Below, piece by piece: positions 1 to 11,216 of a stretch of 28,889 nucleotides of DNA. A program made the translations under genes and the position numbers. The stretch comes from Saksenaea vasiformis B4078 (taxonomy: Eukaryota; Mucoromycota; Mucoromycetes; Mucorales; Saksenaeaceae). The notes under the pieces are model-generated. The model was not told the DNA's origin and searched no databases. It saw only the letters and a program-made list of their open reading frames with translations. The stretch is from assembly GCA_000697055.1 (NCBI GenBank), contig JNDT01002047.1, positions 1 through 28,889 of the forward strand, given 5' to 3'. The number at the start of each line of letters is the position of its first letter. Positions within the stretch are counted from its first letter, which is position 1.

Positions 1-22
1 CAGTGGTCCCCCGATAGTTTCA
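1..22 (+). repeat. Left terminal inverted repeat of the pogo-type element
   Basis: Perfect 22-base inverted match to 3048-3069. The next 40 or so bases also resemble the left end of the small element at 24026-24196, including a T-run and a TTTCAA-rich stretch. Confidence 0.95.
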
Positions 23-248
23 CCCCCGTTTTTTTTCAACTCTCACTTATTTCAACCATTTTCAATACCCCCCTACCAAAATAGCAGAGAAATTTTCAAC
101 TTCATACACATTTTCGACTTCAACCTATTTTGATGAGGTGAAATTGTTCGCTATGTTTAATCTCCGCCTTCGGTTATAAGTAAATAGGTGGTGTGAGAGA
201 AGGATGAAAAGGATGAACCAATATATCATAAAACAATACATCAACTGT

Positions 249-1966
249 CTATTTGGGATCAACTAAATTAAAGAACGTGGTAATTTTCGACTGTTTAGTG
301 CGGATCTCGGCGTGGAACTTTTCTTGTATTTTCTGCAGCTCAGGCAACGCAGATTGTACCTTGGGGTCCAAGATTTCTTCTTCATCCAGGATATTGAAGA
401 GAAGGTTGAAGCATTCAACTTTCTCAGTAACTGTCAATTGTGTCATTTCTGCATCAATCGGGTCGTCTTGCTGATCCAACCCTGTGACTTCTTCCTCATT
501 CTCAACATCTTCTTCCTCTTGCAGTACCGCATTGACTATCTCTTCATCGGCTAAATTCCTATGAAGCGCCTGGCGTTCATATTCCGGGTCAATCTCAGTA
601 ATAGGACAGTCATCGATTGACATAGCGTTCTCCCAATCCTCTCGAGTCGATCCCGTATCACTACTTCCAAGCCCCTCTCTACATCCGTTACCATTTGCAC
701 TGATTGGTTGCTGCCATCAGTGGAAAAGCTCCGGAATACTGTCGCTTCCCAGCAGTTAGCAATTGTTGATGGGGTAATAGAGTACCAGGCTGCCTTGATC
801 CACTTCATTGCCTGTAGTTGATCCACTTCAAAGAGTTTCTCCACTGGACCGATTTTGTCTTCCCTGCCGATCTGAGTCATTCCAACGTGTCGGTAAGCCT
901 TGTCAAACTGACGTCGTTTGAAGTGAGCTTTGAACGCACGAATGATGCCGCCGTCCAAGGGTTGCACACGGGAAGTCGTGTTTGGGGGAAGAAACAAGAC
1001 TTCAACGCTAACTGGTTCATAGTCGACATAGTGACCTGCGAAGTTGTCAAGAATAAGCAAGACTTTTCTCTTCTTTGCGGTCATAGCACGATCAAAACGT
1101 CGAAGGAAGCGGTGAAATATCTTTTTTGTCATCCAAGCGTTCGTGTTGTTGAAGTAGAAGTGGAAACCGTGATCAATCGCCTCCTTCCTCTTCCCATGTA
1201 TCTTGAAGCAATTGGGTTTTCGCGCCATGCCGATGATGAGTGGGTCCCATCAATCGCTACCATCCGCATTGCAAAGAAGCCCCACAGTTAGCCGCTTCTT
1301 GCTTTCTTTTCGCCCAGAAAAGCCGTTAACTGAAATGGTAGTCCTCGGTGCTGCAGTGTAGTAGAGAGCAGTTTCGTCAAAATTGTATATGTCTCGCCTC
1401 TCATATTTGGAAAGGCTCTCCTGGATCCTTTCTGTATCCGCTTCCAGCAGAGAGTCGTCAAAAGACGCAGCCTCTCCATGCAGTCTATGCATCCTCAAAC
1501 CATTGCGTATTGCAAACCGATGCATCCATCCGTTCGATCCTTTGAATGAATCAATTCCGATGCGCTCAGCATAAACTGTCGCCTTCGTATAGATCATGTT
1601 CCAGGTAATTGGAATGCGACTCTTCTCAGCAACATTGATCCAAAGAAGAACAGCTTCTTCGATTTTCTGTCAAGAAGTATAGTGAGCCAAGAATTCATAC
1701 TGTACTAGAAATAATATACTATTTACAGGCCATTTTCCTTTGGTAACACGTCGTTTCTTGCTGGTAAAGCATAAATCTCCAAGGGCATCTTCTGCCATCC
1801 TTTTCGGCATCTTCGATATCGTTGACTTGGTTGGAGTTTTTGAAAGGTTGAATTTCTCAGTTGCCCATTGTGCAAGCTCTTCATGCTTCATTCCTGGATG
1901 CGCTGTTTTAAAAGCAAAAATTTCTTCGCGCTGCTCATTTGTAAGAGAAACGTTTTTCTTCGACAT
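249..1966 (-). pseudogene. Pogo/CENP-B-like DDE transposase, interrupted
   Basis: Cut-and-paste transposase of the pogo branch. Exon 1 (1966-1727) encodes MSKKNVSLTNEQREEI and a CENP-B/Abp1-like N-terminal helix-turn-helix. A 60-base intron (1726-1667) joins in phase to KIEEAVLLWIN, the second DNA-binding helix bundle. The DDE_1 core follows. The first Asp is in NFDET (codon near 1378), the second in LILDNFAGH (near 1048), and the third in PPNTTSRVQPLDGG (near 955), giving the DDD triad typical of pogo. An in-frame TGA (1252-1250) breaks the frame just before WDPLIIGMARKPNCF, a conserved block of the family, so it looks like a true nonsense change. The acidic C-terminal tail (623-249, from MSIDDCPITEID) lies in another frame, implying a frameshift around 640-720. 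Probably non-functional as it stands. Confidence 0.88.
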
Positions 1967-2039
1967 TATGAAAGTGAATGTATTTAGGGCTCGCAGAGTC
2001 GCAGGCTTTATATAAGCAACTATGGCCCAATGCTTCAAT

Positions 2040-2275
2040 GGACTTCTTGTAAAATTTTATAGTTACACGAGCGTATGTTTCATCTGTGTTTCGGGCATTC
2101 GATATTTTGAATTTTAGTCCCTGAATTTCTATACCAATTGATCCGCGCCTCCGTTCGTTTGTTCATAGGTCAGTTTTATGATCGGACCACTAGTATCCCT
2201 CAGACATAATTGGATGAAAACTTTTACTGCTGTAACCATTGGTTTGCAAGATGTCTCATTAAAAGGATGGCCGCG
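2040..2275. repeat. Diverged direct repeat, copy A, inside the transposon
   Basis: Resembles 2676-2912 in the same order and orientation. Shared landmarks are CTTGTAAAA, GTTACACGAG, GGCATTC, a CCTGAATTTCT-like block, AATTGGA with CTTTT, and ATTGGTTT.CAAGA. The copies are about 640 bases apart and clearly old. No coding function seen. Confidence 0.55.
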
Positions 2276-2675
2276 TCTCCCGGGACGCCAAACAAGTTGA
2301 GTGAATGCTGCGTGTTCGCGTATCGCACGTCATCTCTTTCAAAAGACCCCTTTTAAATAAAACGAGTGTGTCGTCTTTAGAAACGTTTGTACTATCGCAC
2401 AGCAGCGATCATTTCAATCGACCATATTTACTAGAATATTGGCGACCGCTCGGACATTGCATGTTTATTCGTCATCTTTCGATGTCATATCTACAAAATC
2501 TCTGGACATCCGCCTTATCACTCCCGGTCATCTTTTGGAAAACTATGTAGGAAGACTTCTTTGAATAACTAGAACATTATCCAAGTCTCATGGACTTTCT
2601 CCTGTGACCTCATCTTATACGTCTCCTTGACTCTTCATACCATATGAAGTTTCCTTCATAGGGTTTTGGTTCTTA

Positions 2676-2912
2676 GATGAACTTGTAAAAAAAAACTTTT
2701 TGTTACACGAGCTCTGTTTAGCTCTGGTTTCAGGCATTCAGTGTCTTGGATTCCTGTTCCTGAAATTCTCTGGCTTCAATCAGCGTGCCTACTATCCTGT
2801 TGTTCAACCCAATGACACTTGATTTTCGCCATTGCGTCATTGATATTCTCAGCTACAATTGGACAAAGCTTTTCATACCAACGTAATTGGTTTACAAGAG
2901 GTTTCACTGCTG
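2676..2912. repeat. Diverged direct repeat, copy B, inside the transposon
   Basis: Partner of 2040-2275. The order of the shared landmarks is kept, but many substitutions and small indels separate the copies. It could be an internal duplication or remnants of another repeat that the transposon acquired. Confidence 0.55.
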
Positions 2913-3047
2913 TTGCAGAGATTGTATCTTGAAATGAAGAGAAGCATAATATCACATGTACTGCTGCACCTGCATGGCTAAATAATCAGCCGACATTGCC
3001 CATTTCAACCCTCAGATATTTCAACCGTTTCTGACCCCCCTGAGGGT

Positions 3048-3069
3048 TGAAACTATCGGGGGACCACTG
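3048..3069 (-). repeat. Right terminal inverted repeat of the pogo-type element
   Basis: Exact reverse complement of bases 1-22. It is immediately followed by TA (3070-3071), the expected target-site duplication. Confidence 0.95.
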
Positions 3070-3410
3070 TACATTAGATATAAAAGGCAGGAAGTGTTCA
3101 GTCGTGTACCGACCCGATCATGAACTGTTTTTGCTTCTTCTTTGTTAAGCTTTCTCTTTTTGGACACAGATGTAGCCTGAGGCTTTCTCAAAGATATATC
3201 TATTAACTCTGCCTCAGATATGGCGCCATACTGCAGTGATTGTAACTTCCCTATCAGTTGTTAACTCCGTTTCCAGCTGGGTACAGTGCCTTTCGCTGAT
3301 ATGGCTTCCAAAGAACCGCCAAAATTTCTATAAGTATGCAAGCTGAATCCAGGAACATCAAGTAAAGATGCAATTCTTCGTGAGATCTCATCTGTATTTT
3401 CTCCCGCTGT
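3069..3410 (-). pseudogene. Possible gene fragment next to the transposon, function unknown
   Basis: On the minus strand one frame stays open from 3410 to the transposon boundary, except for a single TAA at 3263-3261. That is about 113 codons. It begins near GENTDEISRRIASLLDV, passes NFGGSLEAISAKG, and after the stop reads LQSLQYGAISEAELIDIS and SKKRKLNKEEAKTVHDRVG. The composition looks like protein (charged, helix-forming) rather than random sequence. A plausible splice acceptor (CTAAACAG) sits at its upstream edge. The frame then runs straight into the transposon's terminal repeat, as if the insertion had cut a gene whose rest lies left of the window. I do not recognise the protein. Confidence 0.35.
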
Positions 3411-3569
3411 TTAGCTTTCCTTTCACAATGCTATGACTGGATCAGAACCCCTTGCCGCGGGGAGCCTTTCCACCTTTTTCGATATGATACACCATTTACG
3501 GACTAGACAGCTATGTAAACTAAGATCAATATGTTAAACCTTTTAAGCATTTCAAAGAATTTATTTTTG

Positions 3570-3648
3570 CACTATGAAAAACCGGTTCCTGATTGACTAC
3601 TTTTCGTTGGGTAAAAATGTATCCGTCAGGAACCGGTTTTCCATAGTG
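3570..3648. repeat. 79-base hairpin with 23-base arms
   Basis: Arms 3570-3592 and 3626-3648 are inverted copies with one mismatch in 23 (core GAAAACCGGTTCCTGA), separated by a 33-base loop. No TA duplication is obvious at the ends. It lies 778 bases beyond the nucleoporin's stop codon, so it is not a simple gene terminator. It may be a small foldback element. Confidence 0.8.
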
Positions 3649-3719
3649 TTATGCCACCAAGGATAGCAGCTGGACCTTTCTCAACGTACGAAAAATTGAG
3701 ATGAGTAGTATTCGTGGCG

Positions 3720-3741
3720 TATATATATATATATATATATA
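3720..3741. repeat. (TA)11 microsatellite
   Basis: Uninterrupted TA dinucleotide run. Confidence 0.97.
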
Positions 3742-4409
3742 CCGTGTAAAGTCATCTTACGACTTCGATAGCTGGAGCATGGAGGATATCAGCTAAGGCA
3801 AATTTTCCATCATCTTGGTTGGAGGGTCATATTCATTATTGTACGCATGCATATAGATAATGGGACATTTCTAAGTCTTCCTCCGTCATCTTGGCATGAT
3901 CAAACGAATGATACAACCAGAAGAGTGGCACTCTACAACGGCTATTTAAAATTCATTCCCAGACAACGCAAAAGACTATGCAAGCGGCGCAAAATTACAT
4001 GCAAAATGCAATATTGCGCTTGGCTTGTGCAAGCAGCGTGTTATCCAAGAATCATTGTCCTTTTGCACCATTCTGTCCAAAAAAAAAGGTACCAACCTAC
4101 AGTCTCAAAAGTTTCTTTATTGCGTACATAGACTCCAAAAAGGAAGTGGTTTGCGGAGTAAAGTTGTCTTCTGCGCAAAACCATTGCGTGTATATCTCAT
4201 TTAGGACAAGAAAACCCTGGGTCTGACACGTTTTTCGCCTCAGATAATGAAAAGATACCAACGACACAAATATAATATGGAAGAATTGGACACACAAACC
4301 ATAGCATAGGATGAACGTAAAAATACACGCTTTAAAGTACAGAGTCTATCTGGAAGTAACGCTAAATGCCTTCAAATCATAGGAAGAATCCTGTTTCGCA
4401 AAATAAATT

Positions 4410-4415
4410 TTTATT
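4410..4415 (-). terminator. Possible poly(A) signal of the nucleoporin gene
   Basis: AATAAA on the minus strand, 11 bases after the stop codon. That is unusually close, so another signal farther on may be the one used. Confidence 0.3.
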
Positions 4416-4425
4416 CAAGACTAAG

Positions 4426-4800
4426 TTACTGCGAAATCTTGTACACGCGTGGCTTCTTCTTATCTACAGCGCTGTGAAACTTGTTCAAGAAAGACTCATG
4501 TCGAATGAAATCTACCGCTCTTTCGACAATGGCCTCAGAAATCCGTTCGCTGGCAGGTTGCAAGTCGTTGCTTGCTGCTTCCTCTTCATCGGTATCTGAA
4601 AGGTCTTCAACCTTTATGCCACCGTGTGCTCTCTTCGCCTCTGATTGATAACCCTTCAGGACCAGTTGACCAAGCTGTTCCTCCAGATCCTTGATTTCAA
4701 TGTCTTTGGTAGTAATATCCTTCTCAATGTCACGCATGACTCGACGAAGAGAATATAAAGATAAACCTCTATATACACATGTTAATCAAATGACAAATAT

Positions 4801-4833
<33 letters not shown>

Positions 4834-7800
4834 CGCACTTTCCGTCCAATGCTTTTCGTTGTTTCATTTGATTCTTGAAATTATCCACGTTACTCTCCAG
4901 ATCATCAAGCGTTTTACCGCAGCTAGTAGACAATGCTTCTAGCTTATCCGACAATTCTTGAACTTCTACATCCAAAGAAGAGGGTTCGTTTACGATCTGT
5001 GCGTCCTCAGACTCATCAGAACGATTTTCAGCATTCAGAAGCTGCTCAAATTCCTGCTGCCTTCCACTCACTATTCAAAGGCCATGTTCTGAGTAAGTAT
5101 GACATGCGATGTACCTTCCACTTACATCGCAGCATTTTGTCGCCAACAACATGCAGGGAACTCTCTAGCTCCTTGGCCTTCAATCGGAAGCTTTCGGCTT
5201 CTGCTGTCAATGCCTTTATCACCTGGGCAATCTCCTGTGTGTCGCTGATATTCCATAGTCCCTCGTTTTCCAAATCTTCAACCGATTTGGTGACGCCCAA
5301 AGATTTTGTCTGGCTCTTCAGGGCATCAGCAACTTGACGATGCTGTGCCTCGACCTACCGCAATGCATTAGCACATCACTAAATCTGTCACATCTGCAAA
5401 ATACCTTTTCTATCGCATCAACAACATCGAAATAAGCGGTTTCAAATTCTTCTGCCATTTTCTGGTTCGTAGGATAAGTAAGTAATTAGTTATTTCAAAA
5501 AGATATTCGCTTAATGCTCACTTCTGCAGCTGATAGTTGTCGTGTTTTAGGTTTGGGCGGGGAAACAGGCTCTTTTTTGGTTGCTGATGTGGGTGAAGCC
5601 TTTTCTTTAACCGATTCAGGTACAGACGCCTTGGCACTCTGCGCTTGTGGAGACACCTGTGCCTCAGGCGTTGTTGCTTGTTTTAAACCAAATGCGGGTG
5701 CTGGCTTAGGGGGCGTCGCTTGAGAGAATGGACTGGTAGTCTGTGCACCAAACAACTGGGTCTTAGCGGCTGGTGAGGTCTTGCTTGATCCTAAAGCTGA
5801 AGTCGTACCAAAGGTTGGTGTGGATGTTGGCACCATCTTGTTAGCCTGTTGAAGAAAGCCGGTTGGAAAAGATGAACCAAACAAAGGTTTGGATACTGGT
5901 GGCGTTGTAGTTGCCGTTTTAGCTAAGGCAGCACCGAACGATGGCATTAGTGTTGATTGGGGTTTTACAACCACTTCAGCTGCAGGTTTTGGAGTTTCCA
6001 ACTCAGGCAAAGGAGCCTTTGGCGAGACTTCCTTCGTAGGAGGTGGTAGAGAAATCTTCTCAATCTTTGGTGATATTTGAGCCGCGAGTCTTGGCGATTC
6101 TGTATCAGAGCTAGGTTCCTTCTCCTCGGTGGTGCTGATCGAAGTCTTGGAGTCAAAGACCGGCTTTGATTCTGATGTTGGAACGGATGGCTCTTGCATA
6201 GTGAGTTTTGAAATGGATAGATCATTTGCGGCAGTTTTTGAGAGTGACGCTGGCTCCAACTTGGGCGATGGTGGCTCTTGTTTAGTGGTTGCAAACGGCG
6301 AAGTAGTAGTTGGAGCGGCTGCTGAAGTCCCTAACGTCGATGTCGCGCCAAAGACTGGTGCTGCCGTCTCTGGTTTGGAGATTGCTGGCTTCATGGACGT
6401 AAATGAAGCAAAAGAAGGCGTTTTCTGGGTAGGCACCGTTGTACCAGCTCCTAAGGTCGAAGTAGAACCAAAAGTAGGCGCTGTTGACGCTGGCTTAGAA
6501 GCAGAAAGTTGACCAGTGCTAGCTGTAGTCATCGATCCAAATGTAGGAGGCTTTATGGTTGGTGCTGACGCTGCAGCACCTACCAGAGAGGTTGAACCAA
6601 ACGTTGGAGTTGATGTCGTGTTTGCCGCCTTGAAGGGTGATACTGGGGCCGCAGCGCCTGCAGCGGCGCTTCCACCAAATGCTGAACCAAATCCGATGCT
6701 AGGAACGCTGGGCGCACTGCCTAAATTACGGAACGACGTCAACTTCATATTGGGTGTTGTACCAAATCCGACAGAAGAGGTTTCCGTTGAAGTGGTCTTT
6801 TCTCCGGATAAAAGGCTGGCGAAAGAACTACTGCTCTGTTGCTGTAAGGCAGCACCGAAAGGACTCGAAGCAAAAGAAGTCGTCGATGTCTGTGGAGTAC
6901 CAAACAGCGTCTCAGCTGAATCTTCACCGTCGTCAATTATATAAGGAGCGGCCTCAGGCTCTGTTTCTTTTGCTACACCAAATAACGTGGATGTCGCAGG
7001 TTCGGTTGTCTTGGCTGCACCGAATGAAGATACCTCTGTGGGTTTCTTTGAAACAAAAGATGCTCCTCCTCCGATATCTCCTGCAGAAGGAGCGGGTGTG
7101 GTCGTTTCGGTTTTAGCCTCAGTTGGCGCCTGTATCGTCTCAATAGGTTGTGCTTCTACCATATGACGATATCTTTCATCCTTTTCTGCCAGCTCCTTAG
7201 AATAACAATGATATGCACCCATGACTCCTTCGTTATTAATGTAGAATAGAATAGGTACTGGCTGCACACGTTTGTCACTTTCACTGGGATCAAACGGCGG
7301 TAGAGTTTCAGATGCTGAAAAGTCGATTGCAATACCAAGAGGGAAAGTATCCATGTTTGTCTCTTCGGACAATGGTAGATTCACCCGTGCGTTTTCCTCC
7401 AAAATCCATGGTGCCCATTGACCATCCTCATCGTGTCCAATAACAGATGTCTCACAGGTTGCAGCGTTCGCGAGAAAGACAAGATGCCGGACGTTCTCAC
7501 CGAAATCTCTGATTACCTCCATATAAATGTGGCCACTTCGACCTTCTGATGCGAATACTGGTGTCACCTCGCCCATACGACCGTACTTTGTCTCCCCTGA
7601 CTGCAGTCGCTCGATAATATAGGCATCATTGAAATGCATCTCTTCGTCTGGTGTTTGAGGACGGGTATATACTGCCAGAAAAACGCGTGCCTCGATCCAA
7701 AGTACATCTTGCACTGAGGGACTAGAATTAATATCTCGTGATTTAAGCAATGTACAACTTGCCATATCTGTTCTCTGTCTCGTCATCAAAGCCTGCACAC

Positions 7801-8663
7801 ATTTCGGCCGGAGTATCGATCATAGCTTTCTCTCCATCAGCTACATCAAATTGGTGAAGAGTCCCATTCCGTGTTCCGTAGACTAACTGTTTTCCTCTGG
7901 GTGACCAGCATAATGCGGTTACATCTTCATTGGATACGGTCGTTATTATTTGGCCACTTGTCATATCGATAATTTTGCAGGATCCACCGCGTAGACGAAG
8001 TGCCGCCAGCTGCGGAAGGGATTCGGGATTTGGTCGAAAATCCAAAACGTCGCCGTCGACTTGTGTTGATCTACGAGGCTTGACGTTCTCCTTCTACAAT
8101 TATCGTTAGCTCTATGATGCATCTATGACAAGCAATTACATGATCGACAATATCTTTCACATCAAAAGTGTGGATCAGACCACCTGCAACGACTGCGAAA
8201 ACTTGTAATTCATCGGCAGACAGTCGCAGCTGATGCACTGGTCCTTCATCAATATTGATCGTCATTTTATCAGAAAAGGGTACTGTTTCGCCCTTTCCAA
8301 CTTGATAGAATGCTGAACGCAAGGTTTTTGTGCTGCCAAAGACGAATCCTACAACACGCATGTCTCAGTGCTGCGCAATGCGATCTAAATATACCTTTGA
8401 CAGATCCAGCTACAAAGTAACCATATTTATTTGAGCATGCCAGTAGCGATACGTCTGATGGGTATTTGCTGCTTTCAAAGTCAGTATCTTGCAAAGAAAC
8501 CTTGGCGTCCGGTACAAGGCTATTGAATCTAAAGAACTAGCAACACCGCAGCCAATTTATTGAATACCTTGTTGTTAGAATACAATAAATAGCGTACCTC
8601 GACATCAACTTCCTCGATTTGGGTGGAGTCAGGAAGATCTGCAAGTACTTCAAATGAACTCAT
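4426..8663 (-). CDS. Nup159/Nup214-like FG nucleoporin
   Basis: Predicted 1256-residue nucleoporin of the cytoplasmic face of the nuclear pore. In the Nup159/Nup214 family the N-terminal propeller docks the DEAD-box helicase Dbp5 for mRNA export, FG repeats bind transport receptors, and the C-terminal coiled coil anchors to the Nup82 complex. Exons (minus): 8663-8598, 8536-8395, 8348-8140, 8093-7801, 7721-5522, 5461-5405, 5354-5126, 5070-4839, 4768-4426; all phases agree. Residues 1 to about 430 resemble the propeller (FFRFNSLVPDAKV, LLACSNKYGYFVAGS, LCWSPRGKQLVYGT, WIEARVFLAVYTR). About 430-960 is a Ser/Thr/Pro/Ala-rich region with roughly 15 FG motifs such as TFGST, PFGAA and LFGSS. The rest is coiled coil. 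The splice near 7800 has an alternative (GTGCAG donor, CTCAG acceptor). Assignment to Nup159/Nup214 rests on architecture plus the propeller segments. Confidence 0.85.
4803..4832. repeat. (ATC)10 trinucleotide repeat inside a nucleoporin intron
   Basis: Ten perfect ATC units lie within intron 8 of the nucleoporin gene (4769-4838). On the gene's strand they read (GAT)n directly after the GTGCGT donor. They are intronic in my model because exon 9 joins in phase only from the acceptor at 4769. Confidence 0.9.
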
Positions 8664-11216
8664 GGTTAACGGATAACGAAATGAAAGACACGTCCCGCGC
8701 CTTCTTGCATTTTGGACACGACCCCGCGCAAGACTCGTGCACTAAGCCACACGAAATGCAGGACCGATGTAAAATCTCCCACTTTCTTCTGCATACGCGT
8801 TCATGAACAGATAGACTTTTTGAACAAGAGGATGCAGAGATCATCTTAACTGATGTCCTTCATGTCACAGAGTTATTGCATTTTTCACCTAAACAGGAAA
8901 CTTTGACTGCTGCTAAGAAAAGATGGTCTTGTAGAAAGTCGGTTGATTTAGACATTGAAGAAGTGAAGATAGCATTGTGACATAAATGCTGGAACTGCTT
9001 GTCGCTGTATCCAACCGTATAATGAAAACGAAGAAAGGCGACTGCCTGTTGTCCGAAAAGAACCCGTATTCATTGCTGTGGTAACATCCACTATATCTGT
9101 TACGCGCAACGGCTTCTTCAGGTAACAGAACCCGACTCTGCTACGAATGCAGCGTGAAGAAATGCAGCACGCCAATACAAGCGTTTGATCAACGTGAAAA
9201 CGACATGGAAACGCTAGATGATTTTGAACTGTCGCTGCTATCTTGATTGACATTAGAAAGCACCTCTACGGGATATTAACGGCTTGGCCATGTCAGTTCT
9301 GGTGTTGCATGGACAGATAATCACTACGTGTCGGAGTAAGGTCTTCTAATAGGGCAATAGTCCTACGAGAGAAGGGATCCGAGAGCGGAATAAGAATACG
9401 ATACTTATATTTCTTCAGCAACTGTGTTGTTTATCGCCCAAGGAAGAAGGGAAAAGAAAAGTCGGATGGAACAGCATGAAAAACATACAGATACGACGAA
9501 TATGTTCCTGCATTTCTGGATCAAACGAATTGCTTAGGTTTTGCTTCAATGTTAGCATATGGAGAATGATCATCCGCTTTTTGCACCTAATCCCTGTACT
9601 CGAACAGATTGTCATATCGACACGGTCTTTCTCGTCTTCCTTTTGAAAATGATCAGAGAGATTAAGAGAAGGAGAGGTTGCACATGTTGAAAGATTGCAT
9701 CGACAAAGGATAGTAGTCAAGGTAGGAATCTACTTCTTTTGCATAGGATCAAGTTCTTTGCCGAACAATCATGAAAGCTCGATAATAGATGCAAAGTTCC
9801 ATGTCGCCTACGAAACTACACGTTTAATATCAGATATATCCCCGATCTGATCGTCACGAGAAAAGAAAGCTGGGTTACTGTGCTGGCGTAACCTTGATCC
9901 AAACCGCGGAACAAAGTACCTTTAAGTTCAGACGTTTTTATTTACACCGATTTTTAGACGTTTGAGTAATCCCAATTCAAAAAAGTGACATGAAGACAAG
10001 GTTACGTACAACCTCACTGGAGTCCAAAATTCGGCTGAAACAATCCTAATGAACGAGTTTGTCTTTGGGAGCGGGCTATGTGGATTTAATCATCGTTGAA
10101 TAATCTCGACTGAACCATATCTTGTTGTATAGTCTCCTTCCAATTTCGTTTATCGTCTCAATTCTATTTATGTTGATTCTCAACATTTAAAATCTGTAAT
10201 CGCATTTGATTGAGTTACAAGAGAAAAAAACCCCACAAGCGGTTTCGAAAATCAAAAATCCAGCAAACCATACAGTAGAAATTTCCTATTTTGGACGTGG
10301 AGATATGGTTTGCTGGTGTTAAAAAAGTGGCGATTCTATCGATATGAAACTGAAGAATGCACATTGTCAGTAGTAATGTCAACAATGTTTCTGAATTTAG
10401 AAGTCGTAGCTGATGACATCCATGGTTGCTGCACAAGATTGATCGGCTTTCTGCGGGGCACGTGCACAGTAAGAAGGAATTGTGGAGGGTACAGGTCTCC
10501 TAACCTGATCTGTTATCTCATTTTTTGTCTTTTCCCGGATGAGTTTGCATTTTTCTTGTTCTAAACCATCTATAGCAAAAGATTTTTTACGTTAATAACA
10601 ATCCAATTGTTTGTCCTATGGAGACACATAAAATCAAGTGATGCAACACGATGTTAATGTTGAAGAGTGTAATGAAAAGTACCTCAGTTCCTTTGTCGAT
10701 AAAAAGGTTCATTTAAATCGGATATACGTTAAAAAGGACCCAGCACCGGGGAAAACACCTACATCCCTTATCACAGATAACAGAGATAACAAGATCACAT
10801 GCGTGTTACACAGACACGTTAACCCCACAGTGAACCAATAGAAATCCCGTTGATAAGGATACCAATAATCGCCCGATATTTTTACTTCAGATTTTAGAGA
10901 CGGTAAAAATAACGTGGATAGGTTTCTCTCTTCCATTTTAAAAAATTAAGCAAATAAGCATTGAAGGGAATATACACAGATGTTATAATTTAACACAAAA
11001 GTTGTTCACTTGTTTTTGTTGATACTCGAAGTCCGAACTCAGATAGCCCCAGCGTGAGAACAAAATGCCTGAGCTTTCAGTATAGCATCTGATCTGGCCC
11101 TAGAAATATCGCATCTAAGGTTTTTTTGTTACTTACGCATCCCGTCTACATCCGGGACAGTACCCGGGTCCACAAAGCTTGCTTTTTTCCCTTCTCCTCC
11201 AGATGTTTTCAGCTGC
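8664..11216. other. 2.5 kb without a recognisable gene
   Basis: It lies between the divergent nucleoporin and glutamine synthetase genes. Open frames are all about 100 codons or less and none shows a convincing family motif or intron structure. Two items stand out: a four-cysteine short frame at 8650-8844 and a 13-base inverted repeat at 10260-10272/10304-10316. No tRNA or rRNA was seen. Confidence 0.6.
10260..10316. repeat. Short inverted repeat
   Basis: CCAGCAAACCATA at 10260-10272 is exactly inverted at 10304-10316, with a 31-base loop. Function unknown. Confidence 0.7.

Larger units (their letters stand above)
1..3069 (-). mobile_element. Complete pogo/Tigger-type DNA transposon
   Basis: The first 22 bases and the last 22 bases (3048-3069) are perfect inverted repeats starting CAGTGGTCCCCCGATAG. 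Similarity continues less perfectly inward. A TA dinucleotide follows at 3070-3071, as expected for the TA target duplication of the Tc1/mariner/pogo superfamily; the matching left TA would lie just outside the window. The element carries a broken pogo-like transposase on the minus strand (249-1966). About 1.1 kb between the transposase start and the right end has no convincing gene but holds a diverged direct duplication. Intact ends with a damaged transposase suggest a non-autonomous or recently inactivated copy that could still be moved in trans. Confidence 0.93.
3649..4425. other. Gene-free stretch downstream of the nucleoporin gene
   Basis: It holds the TA microsatellite and AT-rich sequence. 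Short open frames on both strands show no recognisable motif, so I call no gene here. Confidence 0.6.

Noticed and set aside
1190..1260. Possible intron that would remove the TGA in the transposase (GTAGCG donor, TTCAAG acceptor)
   Set aside because: It would also delete the PLIIGMARKPNCF block conserved in pogo transposases, so a nonsense mutation is the better explanation.
818..1291. Plus-strand 157-codon frame within the transposon
   Set aside because: It lies opposite the conserved DDE core of the transposase and is an antisense shadow.
4691..4942. Plus-strand poly-histidine frame and minus-strand poly-methionine frame
   Set aside because: Both are readings of an ATC repeat within a nucleoporin intron, not separate proteins.
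5514..6944. Several plus-strand frames of 60-140 codons
   Set aside because: They are antisense shadows of the low-complexity FG-repeat exon of the nucleoporin.
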